Both the position numbers and the translations under genes were made by a program. DNA of 64,000 bases from Acidobacteriota bacterium (GTDB lineage: Bacteria > Acidobacteriota > Terriglobia > Terriglobales > Acidobacteriaceae): contig JAJXZL010000003.1 in assembly GCA_021780075.1 (NCBI GenBank), forward strand, positions 31,442-95,441. Reading direction: 5' to 3'. Under the pieces are notes generated by a model. That model was not told where the DNA came from and did not search any database. It was given only the letters and a program-made list of their open reading frames with translations. Positions 42,992-50,803 of the stretch are shown here, piece by piece. Every line of letters starts with the position of its first letter. The first letter of the stretch is position 1.

Positions 42992-45619
42992 TCAGTGCAC
43001 GGCACTCAGCGTAGCTGGCTGGGGATCCTGCGCAAAGGCATCGGTGAGTGAAATGACATGGAGTTGTTTTTTTAGCTCATCCAGAGAAGCTGAAGTGGTG
43101 ACAGCGATGTCGCGCGTCTCGCCGGGCAGCAGATCAAAGTAGTTGTCCGAGACCTGTGCATCGAGCGTATCGAAGGAGAGATACACGCTGCGCGCGAGCA
43201 CGGGCGAAGTGATCCGGACGGTGTATTTTCCGTTGCCGCCCGTGGGGTCAACCTGAAGGTGCGCGGGCTTTAACTCGACGCCCTTCACAGGCGCGAGATA
43301 GATGAGATTGCGCGAGATTTCCATATTTCTGTCGGTGAGTTCGGCAACGACGAAGACGCGCGCCGTGTCTGATCCTCCCGCCTGAGAGAGTTTTTCCAGC
43401 GGCCAGTCAAGATAGACCTTGCTCGCAAGCGGGTCCACCGTGACATCGTGTTTCTCTTCGAGTAGCACCTTGCCGTCGAAGTTCATGAGGCGAACACGCA
43501 GTGACGCAGCTTGAGCGGTGGTTTTGTCGGAGACGATATAGACCTTGACCGAGCCTTCTTCGATATGCGGCGAAACAAGGATGGGCGCATAGAAGCGGCG
43601 CGCATAGTATTGCAAGGCCTTCCAGTGACCATCGTAGTCGATGCTTGACCACGAAGCGACGGGCCAGCAGTCATTCAACTGCCAGAAGAGCGACCCCATC
43701 GTCTCCGGACGGCTGCGGCGGAAGTGCTCGGCGCCGATCTTAATGCCCTCGGCCTGAAGCACCTGGCTGACATAGAGAAAGCTGGCGAAGTCCTTGGGCT
43801 CAGGGTAGTCGCGCCTCAGGTAATCGTGAATGATCGAGTTGCCTTCATTGTTCTTCTGGTGCGCGAGCATCACTGGCGTGAAGATACTGGTGCGATCTGA
43901 AGGCTGGGTGAAGCTCTCGACCGTGCGCATCTCTGGGAAGGACTGGAAGCCGTACTCACTCACGAAGCGCCAGTGGTGTTTCTCGTAATCAGTGAACGGT
44001 ACGCGGCCGTGCCAGACGCTCCAGTCGTGCATGTCGCCGCTTTCGAAGGTGGCGCTGGTGGGCTCGTAATCCGCACTGGGCGAGCTGGGCCAGTAAGGTA
44101 TCTCCGGATCAAGACGCGCGACCACGCGCGGCAGGATGCCGCTGAACTCCGTGAGGTAGTCCTGCCACATCTGGAATTTGGTGCTGAGAGGAAGCTCGGC
44201 GCGGGCACCCCAGTTGAGCGCTACTTCGGTCTCGTTGTTGCCGCACCACAGGACGATGCTGGGGTGGTTGCGGAGGCGGCGCACCTGGTCCTCGGCCTCG
44301 ACCTCGATGTTCTGCTTGAAGGCGTAAGTGCCCGGCTGCCAGTCGTTGCCGAACATGAAATCCTGCCAGACCATGATGCCGAGTTCGTCGCAGATCTGGT
44401 AGAACTCGTCGGTCTCGTAGTAGCCGCCGCCCCAATGGCGGATCATGTTCATGTTGGCATCGCGCGCCGACTCAAGAATGCGGCGGTAGTTCGCGGTGGT
44501 GACGCGATTGGGGAAACTGTCGAAGGGTATGACGTCTGCACCCTTGGCGAAGACGGGGATTCCGTTGACGATGAACTCAAAGGAGCGGCCCCATTTGTCG
44601 AGTTCGCGGCGGAGGACGATGGATCGCAGCCCGGCACGGGTTTTGCGTTCGTCGCTTGCGGCGGAACCAGTGCCAACCTTAGCAGTGAAGTCATAGAGCG
44701 GCTGGTCGCCGTAGCCGGCGGGATACCAGAGCCTCGGCTGGCGGATCTCGATGGGAAAGTCGATGACGTTTTGCCCGGTGTGCAGATTGACTTTGCTGGT
44801 GAGGATCACAGGCTTGCCGTCGCCGGAATATTGCACGGTAATCTGCGCCGGCCCGTCGATGGAGGACTCGACCTGGACCTCTGCGTCGATGTGGGCGACT
44901 TCCCTGCTCACATCGCGCTGGTGGATAGAGAAATCGGCAATGCGAACCTTGTCCCATGCCTCGATGCGGACCGGGCGCCAGATGCCGCTGGTGACGAAGC
45001 GCGGTCCCCAGTCCCAACCGTATTCATAGGCAGCCTTGCGGATGTAGGTTTTGTCCGCAGTTTTCGTTTTCGGCTGCCACGGGTCGGTTTTTGCCACATC
45101 TTCAGCAGCCTTGATGGGCGACGGGAAAACCACGCGCAGCAGATTGTGCCCCGCGTGCAGACGGCCTTTGACGGGGATGCGCCAGACACGGAACATATTG
45201 TCGGCATTCAGTACCTGCGTGCCGTTCAAGTAGACCTGCGCGGCCGCATCGAGGCCATCGAAGACTAGATCCACATTGGAGCGCGCGAGCAACTGAGGAG
45301 TGGCATCAAAGCTGACGCGATACTCCCAGCTGGCGTTCTCAATCCATTGCAGCTTCGCTTCCTCGTCGCGATAGAAGGGGTCGGAGATTGTTTTGTTTGC
45401 CAGCAAGTCTAGATGCACATCACCGGGGACGGTGGCCGGCTTCCAGCCGGATTCAGCATCCTGCATGGTGGTGGTCAGCTGGCGAAACTGCCATCCGTGA
45501 TCGAGAATGAGTGCGCTATTCTGGGAGCGATCCGACTGCGCATACGCAGCACGGCCGGCAAAAGTCCCCACGGCGGTCAGGGCACAGCAGGCTACAGCTA
45601 CAATAACTGCTCTTCGCAT
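42992..45619 (-). CDS. secreted GH2 beta-mannosidase
   Basis: This enzyme removes terminal beta-mannosyl residues from oligosaccharides, probably in the periplasm. The 875-residue protein has a signal peptide (IVAVACCALTAVGTFAGRAAYAQ) and the GH2 layout: sugar-binding domain (30-200), immunoglobulin-like domain, TIM barrel (about 330-640) and C-terminal sandwich domains. The predicted acid/base is Glu463 (WCGNNETEVA) and the nucleophile Glu555 (FVSEYGFQSFPEMRT). YEYGWDWGPRFVTSGIW is typical for beta-mannosidases. It converges on the TonB-type receptor. Confidence 0.93.
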   Translation of the reverse strand: MRRAVIVAVACCALTAVGTFAGRAAYAQSDRSQNSALILDHGWQFRQLTTTMQDAESGWKPATVPGDVHLDLLANKTISDPFYRDEEAKLQWIENASWEYRVSFDATPQLLARSNVDLVFDGLDAAAQVYLNGTQVLNADNMFRVWRIPVKGRLHAGHNLLRVVFPSPIKAAEDVAKTDPWQPKTKTADKTYIRKAAYEYGWDWGPRFVTSGIWRPVRIEAWDKVRIADFSIHQRDVSREVAHIDAEVQVESSIDGPAQITVQYSGDGKPVILTSKVNLHTGQNVIDFPIEIRQPRLWYPAGYGDQPLYDFTAKVGTGSAASDERKTRAGLRSIVLRRELDKWGRSFEFIVNGIPVFAKGADVIPFDSFPNRVTTANYRRILESARDANMNMIRHWGGGYYETDEFYQICDELGIMVWQDFMFGNDWQPGTYAFKQNIEVEAEDQVRRLRNHPSIVLWCGNNETEVALNWGARAELPLSTKFQMWQDYLTEFSGILPRVVARLDPEIPYWPSSPSADYEPTSATFESGDMHDWSVWHGRVPFTDYEKHHWRFVSEYGFQSFPEMRTVESFTQPSDRTSIFTPVMLAHQKNNEGNSIIHDYLRRDYPEPKDFASFLYVSQVLQAEGIKIGAEHFRRSRPETMGSLFWQLNDCWPVASWSSIDYDGHWKALQYYARRFYAPILVSPHIEEGSVKVYIVSDKTTAQAASLRVRLMNFDGKVLLEEKHDVTVDPLASKVYLDWPLEKLSQAGGSDTARVFVVAELTDRNMEISRNLIYLAPVKGVELKPAHLQVDPTGGNGKYTVRITSPVLARSVYLSFDTLDAQVSDNYFDLLPGETRDIAVTTSASLDELKKQLHVISLTDAFAQDPQPATLSAVH

Positions 45620-45938
45620 TGCACATCCTTGGGAGCCCTCCTCGCGGGTGAATTCATAGCGAGCGAAGGCGCTGTTGAAAATCCGCAGATAAGGGTATCA
45701 TTTGAGTTCGTCGATGCGAGCGAGTGCCTTAACCCGTTATCCCGCATGGAAATGAACAACCGACTACCCCTTTGCGCGCGCATACGTCTCACAAAGAAGA
45801 AACAACTGGATTGGCTGGGCAAAGCGAGCATGCAGGCAACTTCGCCATCAGGTCTGCCTCGGCGATAACTTTTAGAATCCAAACAGAAACCTTGCACTCA
45901 AAAGCCAAATGGGCTGTACAATCAGCACGAGGAGAAAC
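45620..45938. other. divergent intergenic region
   Basis: This 319-base gap between beta-mannosidase (minus) and the zinc-ribbon gene (plus) has no convincing gene. It holds the mannosidase ribosome-binding site (AAGGA) and, on the plus strand, a possible -10 box TACAAT at 45917-45922 with TTGCAC at 45892-45897 (19-base spacing). Confidence 0.4.
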
Positions 45939-46271
45939 ATGGCCGGAGATATTCAACTTACTTGCAGCGATTGTGGGCAGGACTTTACCTTCACCGCTGC
46001 CGATCAGGCGTTCTTTCAGGAACGTGGTTATTCGACCCCAAAGCGTTGCAAGCCTTGCCGTACGGCAAAGAAGAACGACCAAGGGGGATCCGGCTACCGT
46101 TCGGCTCCGGCACAGGGAACGCCTGTGATTTGCTCGGGGTGCGGTCAGCCTACAACCGTGCCATTCGAGCCACGTGGTGACCGTCCGGTGTTTTGCCGGG
46201 ATTGCTACCAGGCGCGCAAGGGCAGCGGCGGCGGTGGCGGCGGTAATTCGCGCGGTCGCGGGCGCTACTAG
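45939..46271 (+). CDS. small double zinc-ribbon protein with Gly/Arg-rich tail
   Basis: This is a 110-residue cytoplasmic protein. Two CxxC pairs form a first zinc ribbon (TCSDCGQDFTFTAADQAFFQERG then RCKPCRTAKK) and two more form a second (VICSGCGQPTTVPFEP then VFCRDCYQARK). The C-terminus is GSGGGGGGNSRGRGRY, like the RG/RGG tails of RNA-binding proteins. The ATG at 45939 has GAGGAG upstream. The family is widespread as CxxC zinc-ribbon proteins without a proven function; RNA binding is an inference. Confidence 0.85.
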   Translation: MAGDIQLTCSDCGQDFTFTAADQAFFQERGYSTPKRCKPCRTAKKNDQGGSGYRSAPAQGTPVICSGCGQPTTVPFEPRGDRPVFCRDCYQARKGSGGGGGGNSRGRGRY

Positions 46272-46436
46272 ATTTCAACAAAAGGCCCGAGGTTCTTTGA
46301 GGACTGCGGGCCTTCAGTCTTTGCAGGCGGGTTCAGGCACGGCTCCCATGCGGCAGCCGTAGTGTGTTTGCCTGCCTGAAGGCTGGTCTTGAGCGCAGTA
46401 TCCAACACCGGCCAACTCCGACAAGAACGATTCACT

Positions 46437-46487
46437 GCAAACGATTGAGGGCAGCCACACTCCCTGTGGCTGCCCTCAATCGTTTGC
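46437..46487. terminator. very long perfect hairpin between Zn-ribbon and nucleotidyltransferase genes
   Basis: A 23-bp perfect inverted repeat (46437-46459 and 46465-46487) with a five-base loop CTCCC lies 14 bases beyond the nucleotidyltransferase stop, between convergent genes. The arms begin with GCAAACGATTG. It probably ends transcription in both directions, although a run of T is lacking. Confidence 0.65.
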
Positions 46488-46500
46488 TGCACGAGGTTCT

Positions 46501-48501
46501 TTAACGCTTCTTTGCAGGCTTCGCAGCCGGCTTTTTTGCCGCTGGCCTGGATGCCTTTACCACCTTGGCGGGTTTGGGTTTGGCCGCCGGATGTTTCTTC
46601 GCGGGCGCGTGCTTGACAACGTGCTTTGCCTTTGCCGCAGCTTTCACGGGAGCCGAGGGTGCGGCTTTCTTGGCCACAGGCTTTGCTGCATGTGCCGGCT
46701 TGGCGGCCTTGGCCCCCTTGGCAGGGGCTGGTTTCTTGGCTACTGGGGCAGGTTTTTGCTTGGCAGCGGGTGCTGGCTTCTTAGCGGCAGCATGGGCTTT
46801 TGGAGCAGGCGCTGGTGCCGGCTTTGTGGCAGATTTGGGCGCTGGCTTGGCCGCGGCGTGGGATTTTGCAGCCTTTGCCGGGTGAGCCTCAACCGGTTTG
46901 GCGGCTTCCTCCTTCGCATGCTTGACCGGCAGCGCAGGCGCAGTCGCCTTAGGAGCGGCAGGCTGCTTCTTTGACGCCTTGGCGCGGGCTGGTGCCGGCT
47001 CCTCGTCTTCGAGCTCCTCCTCCTCGGGCTCGCCTTCCTCTGCGAGTTCGGGCTCCATCAGGTCTTTGGAAATGCCCAGATCAATCTCCTCTTCGTCGCC
47101 GCCGATGTCGTCCAGATCCTCCTCGTCTTCGAGAGCCTCTTCGTCCTCGTCCTCGTAGGAGCGTTCTTTGATCTTCTCGGCGGTGCGCTTGGTGCGCGTC
47201 CGCTTGATGGTGACCTGGGGCGGAGGAGCGGGCGGTGAATGAGGCTCCAGAAATGCGCGCATTTCTTCCGGCGTCGTCAGGCGGCCATCGATCAACCCCA
47301 GGAATATCTGCTGGACCAGGTCTGCGTAGCCAGGCAGTTCGGGGGTAATCCGCATTTCCTGCATCAGGGCGTGGGGAATGCGCTGGCGCGCCTCGGGCCA
47401 AACTTTCAGAAACAGGTTGTAGCGCTCGCGCACGGCCGCATCCTTGCTGGTAAAGCCCAGCCAGAGCACGGCTTCAGGGTCATAGGAGGTGAAAAGGCGG
47501 TAGCTCGCCGAGGCCGTCTGGTTTTCCTTGGCCCGCAGCACTTTGGCAAAGGCGGCGGCCATGGAATCCAGGCTGTTCCACTCCTCGACAAAGCCGGGGC
47601 GCAGCATGTGTTTCTTCAGGGCGGAAAGGTCTTTGGGGGCAAGCTTGGCTGTGAGCAACTGCATCTGCGCGGCGGACATGTCAGCGTGGATGCCCTGCAT
47701 CAGCAGTTCGACGGCCAGCTCGTGCAATGCCTTGAGCTTTTCCTCATCGGCTTTGGCGGAGGTCCATGCCGGAAAGAGCGCCTTCGTCCACCCCTCGGCC
47801 TCCAGCGCCCGCATCACCTTCAGTCCGTCATCCTCGTGACCAATCTGCTCGAGTTCATAGCTGCGCGCCTCAGGCGCCATATGCTCGATCACGCCCTCTT
47901 GCCGCGCATTCTCATAGCGCGTCTGCGTTCTGGGATCGAGTTCCCATCCGAGCCGGGCACGATAGCGGGTAGCGCGAATCAACAGGGACGGCTGGTCGAG
48001 GAAACTGTAGTTCGAGACGAGGCGAAGCACACGGGCCTCAATGTCGGCGGCTCCGTTTGTCGGGTCCATCAACAGTCCGAAGGAGCCCTCGTTGAGCGAG
48101 ATGGCCATGGCGTTGACGGTAAAGTCGCGGCGGCGGAGGTCTTCCTGAATGGGAGCTGCATGAAAGATGGGCTTGCCCGGCTTTGGGTATTCCCTACGGT
48201 GAGAGCTGACGAGATCGACCCGGACGGTGCCCGGAAAACAGAGGTAGAGCGAGCGCATCACCTCATCCACGCCCCACACTTTGCCGCCCAGGCGCTCGAT
48301 TGCTTTCCTGAGTTTGAGGGCGTTTCCCTGAACCACGACTTCCATGTCGCGGACGGCATGGCCACTGGTTAAATCGCGGACTGCGTCGCCTGTCAGGAAC
48401 AGGAGCATACCTGCTTCGCGGGCCGTCTCGCGCAACTGGCGCAGTGCGTTTCGCTGATCGGCTGATAACCGGTTTTCAAGAAGGTAGATGTAGTCGGGCA
48501 T
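46501..48501 (-). CDS. CCA-adding/poly(A) polymerase-like nucleotidyltransferase with histone-H1-like tail
   Basis: This 666-residue protein has a class II tRNA nucleotidyltransferase/poly(A) polymerase head and neck. Head motifs are LTGDAVRDLTSGHAVRDMEVVV (about 36-57; the usual second catalytic Asp is Glu54), DLVSSHRREYP, RRRDFTVNAMAI (123-134) and the neck RATRYRARLGWELD. After about residue 440 come an acidic stretch (47165-46985; EDEDEEALEDEEDLDD) and then about 160 residues almost only of Lys, Ala and Pro with few Val, His, Ser and Thr (46985-46504), like histone H1. The start MPDYIYLLENRLS has AGGGAG upstream; an ATG at 48528 is an alternative. The substrate (tRNA CCA end or RNA tailing) is not settled. 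Confidence 0.85.
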   Translation of the reverse strand: MPDYIYLLENRLSADQRNALRQLRETAREAGMLLFLTGDAVRDLTSGHAVRDMEVVVQGNALKLRKAIERLGGKVWGVDEVMRSLYLCFPGTVRVDLVSSHRREYPKPGKPIFHAAPIQEDLRRRDFTVNAMAISLNEGSFGLLMDPTNGAADIEARVLRLVSNYSFLDQPSLLIRATRYRARLGWELDPRTQTRYENARQEGVIEHMAPEARSYELEQIGHEDDGLKVMRALEAEGWTKALFPAWTSAKADEEKLKALHELAVELLMQGIHADMSAAQMQLLTAKLAPKDLSALKKHMLRPGFVEEWNSLDSMAAAFAKVLRAKENQTASASYRLFTSYDPEAVLWLGFTSKDAAVRERYNLFLKVWPEARQRIPHALMQEMRITPELPGYADLVQQIFLGLIDGRLTTPEEMRAFLEPHSPPAPPPQVTIKRTRTKRTAEKIKERSYEDEDEEALEDEEDLDDIGGDEEEIDLGISKDLMEPELAEEGEPEEEELEDEEPAPARAKASKKQPAAPKATAPALPVKHAKEEAAKPVEAHPAKAAKSHAAAKPAPKSATKPAPAPAPKAHAAAKKPAPAAKQKPAPVAKKPAPAKGAKAAKPAHAAKPVAKKAAPSAPVKAAAKAKHVVKHAPAKKHPAAKPKPAKVVKASRPAAKKPAAKPAKKR

Positions 48502-48689
48502 GCGCTCCCTGCTTCCGCCATTCTCCACCTACGGCAAGTGCCTGATGTTGTTACCCTTAAGCCGTGCTACGGTAGAGGTTGCAAACCAGTACCTTATCAT
48601 AATTCAATCCGGTTGGCTAGGGTGTTCTGCACACAAATTGCTGCTTTTGTCCTCGCTCGACGGGCCGCGCCGTGCGACAATCCAGAACA

Positions 48690-49202
48690 ATGACATCGCT
48701 TCGTAAGCCCGTGATTGTGCGCAAGTTCACCCGCGATTGGATAGCGGGTTATGCGGGGGGCGGTTTTGGGCAGGATGAGGCTGCCCTGGAGATCCTGGAC
48801 GCGACCGGAAAGGTGCTGACTATAGGCTGGCACGCGGTGAAGTGGGTCTGTTTCGTGCGGGATTTCCCTGCGGGCGAGCAATCCAACCCGGAACGTCTGC
48901 TGCAGAAGCGGTTTACTGTGAGGCCGCGGACTGCCGGACTGTGGCTGCGCATGACGCTGACCGACGGCGACGAGTTGGAAGGACTGGCGGCCAACGACCG
49001 CTCGCTGGTGGAAGGCGCAGGGCTGCTCTTGATTCCACCGGATACACGGTCCAACACGCAAAAAATCTATGTGCCGCGGCAGGCCATCCAAACTCTTGAG
49101 GTCGTGGCCTTGATTGGCGCAAGCGCACGCAAACGCAGCGCGGAGGCGCGACGTGCAGAATCCCAGCCGGAGCTGTTTCCCGCAAACCCTGAGGCGGAGT
49201 AA
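48690..49202 (+). CDS. conserved-looking hypothetical protein
   Basis: This 170-residue protein begins TSLRKPVIVRKFTRDWIAGYA and contains beta-rich segments (LEILDATGKVLTIGWHAVKWVCFVRDF, LWLRMTLTDGDELEGLA, IYVPRQAIQTLEVVALIG). The layout suggests a small barrel with some likeness to Sm/Hfq or PilZ-type folds, but I cannot assign a family. The tail is charged. It is divergent from the nucleotidyltransferase and ends 73 bases before lpxD on the same strand, so they may be co-transcribed. Confidence 0.72.
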   Translation: MTSLRKPVIVRKFTRDWIAGYAGGGFGQDEAALEILDATGKVLTIGWHAVKWVCFVRDFPAGEQSNPERLLQKRFTVRPRTAGLWLRMTLTDGDELEGLAANDRSLVEGAGLLLIPPDTRSNTQKIYVPRQAIQTLEVVALIGASARKRSAEARRAESQPELFPANPEAE

Positions 49203-49275
49203 GCAGACGAGGCATGCACAGGCGTTGGGCTACTGAATACGTCGCGACGCGGCCCGTTCCGGTACAATTCCCTCG

Positions 49276-50328
49276 ATGAAACTTGGCGAACTGGCAACCC
49301 GGCTGGGTGCGGAACTGCGCGGCGACGCAGATCTGGAAATTACTGGTGTCAAAGGGATTGAGGACGCAGGACCGACCGAGGTCACTTTCGTGGCCAATCC
49401 CCGGTATGCGGGGCTGGCCAGGAAGACGCAGGCGGCTGCCGTGCTGGTGGAGCCGGAGTTTCCTGAGATTGAGGCGCCCACGCTGCGGCTCAAGAACCCA
49501 TACCTGGCGTTTTCCCGTGCATTGAGCATGTTTTATCAGCCGCCTGCTTACCCGGCGGGCATCCACCCGACGGCGGTGATCGACCCCTCGGCTCAGATTG
49601 GCGCGGAGGCGCATATCGGGGCCTATGTGGTGATCGGACCGGGAGTGAAGCTGGGGGACCATGCCACACTGCTGCCCCATGTAGTTCTCTACCCCGGCGT
49701 GCAGGTGGGCAGCCACCTGTTTGCCCATGCGCATTCCGTGGTGCGCGAGGGGTGCATTCTGGGCGACCATGTGACGCTGGAAAACGGCGCGATTGTGGGT
49801 GCGGACGGCTTTGGCTTTGCCAAGGACGAAGCGGGGCACTGGGAGAAGATTCCCCAGTCAGGTCCGGTGCGGCTGGGCAACCGGGTGGACGTTCAGGCGA
49901 ATGCCTGCATTGACCGGGCCACGGTAGGCGCGACCGAAATCGGCGATGGAACCAAAGTGGATAACCTTGTGCAGGTGGGCCACGGATCGCGCGTGGGCCA
50001 GAACACACTGCTGTGCGCACAGGTGGGACTGGCCGGGTCGTCGGTCATCGGGAACAATGCGATTCTGGCTGGGCAGGCGGGGGTTGCAGGGCATTGCAGC
50101 CTGGGCGATGGGGTGATTCTGACAGCGCAGTCTGCCGTTTCGCACGACGTGCCGCCGGGAAAGATGATTTCCGGATCGCCGGGCTTCGACAACCGTGTAT
50201 GGCTGCGCGCGGTGACGATTTTTCAGCGTCTGCCGGAACTGCTGAAGCGGCTGGACCGGCTGGAGAAAAAGGTATCTGCCCAGGAAGCAGAAACGAGCAC
50301 GCCGACAGAAATCGAGGACCGGCAATGA
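49276..50328 (+). CDS. lpxD: UDP-3-O-acylglucosamine N-acyltransferase
   Basis: LpxD adds the second acyl chain to UDP-3-O-acylglucosamine in lipid A synthesis, which shows that the host has lipopolysaccharide. The 350-residue protein has an N-terminal uridine-binding domain (KLGELATRLGAELRGD, FVANPRYAG), then a left-handed beta-helix of hexapeptide repeats (IGAEAHIGAYVVIGPGVKLG) with NGAIVGADGFGFAKD and the catalytic His in the GQAGVAGHCSLGD turn, and a C-terminal helix (LPELLKRLDRLEKKV). Its stop overlaps the next gene (ATGA). Confidence 0.96.
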   Translation: MKLGELATRLGAELRGDADLEITGVKGIEDAGPTEVTFVANPRYAGLARKTQAAAVLVEPEFPEIEAPTLRLKNPYLAFSRALSMFYQPPAYPAGIHPTAVIDPSAQIGAEAHIGAYVVIGPGVKLGDHATLLPHVVLYPGVQVGSHLFAHAHSVVREGCILGDHVTLENGAIVGADGFGFAKDEAGHWEKIPQSGPVRLGNRVDVQANACIDRATVGATEIGDGTKVDNLVQVGHGSRVGQNTLLCAQVGLAGSSVIGNNAILAGQAGVAGHCSLGDGVILTAQSAVSHDVPPGKMISGSPGFDNRVWLRAVTIFQRLPELLKRLDRLEKKVSAQEAETSTPTEIEDRQ

Positions 50329-50693
50329 CAGCGACAACAAGAGGTCTTGCAGTGCTGATGCTGCCGGTGCTTGGGTTGGTGTGCGGCTGCCACTCCTACC
50401 ATGTGGACGCGACGGTGGAGAACCGCACAGGCGATGCGATTACGCTGCTGGAAGTGGATTACCCAAGCGCCAGCTTCGGAGCCGACAAACTCGCGGCGGG
50501 CGCGGACTACCACTATCGCTTCCAGGTGCGGGACAGTGGGCCGGTGAAGGTGCAATATACCGAGAGCACCACTCTGCAGGTGCGCCAGATCAGCGGTCCT
50601 GAGCTTTCCGAGGGGCAGGAGGGCCGGCTTGAGATTGTGTTGCTGCCCGGCGGCAAAGCGGAGTTTCATCCCAGCCTGAGTCCAAAACGCTGA
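50325..50693 (+). CDS. small predicted lipoprotein
   Basis: This 122-residue protein has a short signal peptide ending in a lipobox-like LVCGC (LAVLMLPVLGLVCGC) and a beta-rich mature part (VDATVENRTGDAITLLEVDYPSASFG, GLRF-like DYHYRFQVRDSGPVKVQYTE). Its ATG overlaps the lpxD stop, so it is coupled to lipid A synthesis. The function is unknown. Confidence 0.78.
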   Translation: MTATTRGLAVLMLPVLGLVCGCHSYHVDATVENRTGDAITLLEVDYPSASFGADKLAAGADYHYRFQVRDSGPVKVQYTESTTLQVRQISGPELSEGQEGRLEIVLLPGGKAEFHPSLSPKR

Positions 50694-50803
50694 TTGCCTG
50701 CGCGGGCTTTGCTCCGACCTTCCTTAATAGAAACAAAGAAACGCCGCGCGCTTGAGGCTGTTCCTGCGCCATATTCTTCCGATAACCACAGCGGAGGAAG
50801 AAC

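Noticed and set aside
46504..46985. Open frames antisense to the Lys/Ala/Pro tail.
   Set aside because: They are Gly/Leu/Phe/Ala-rich products of reading the repetitive tail backwards.
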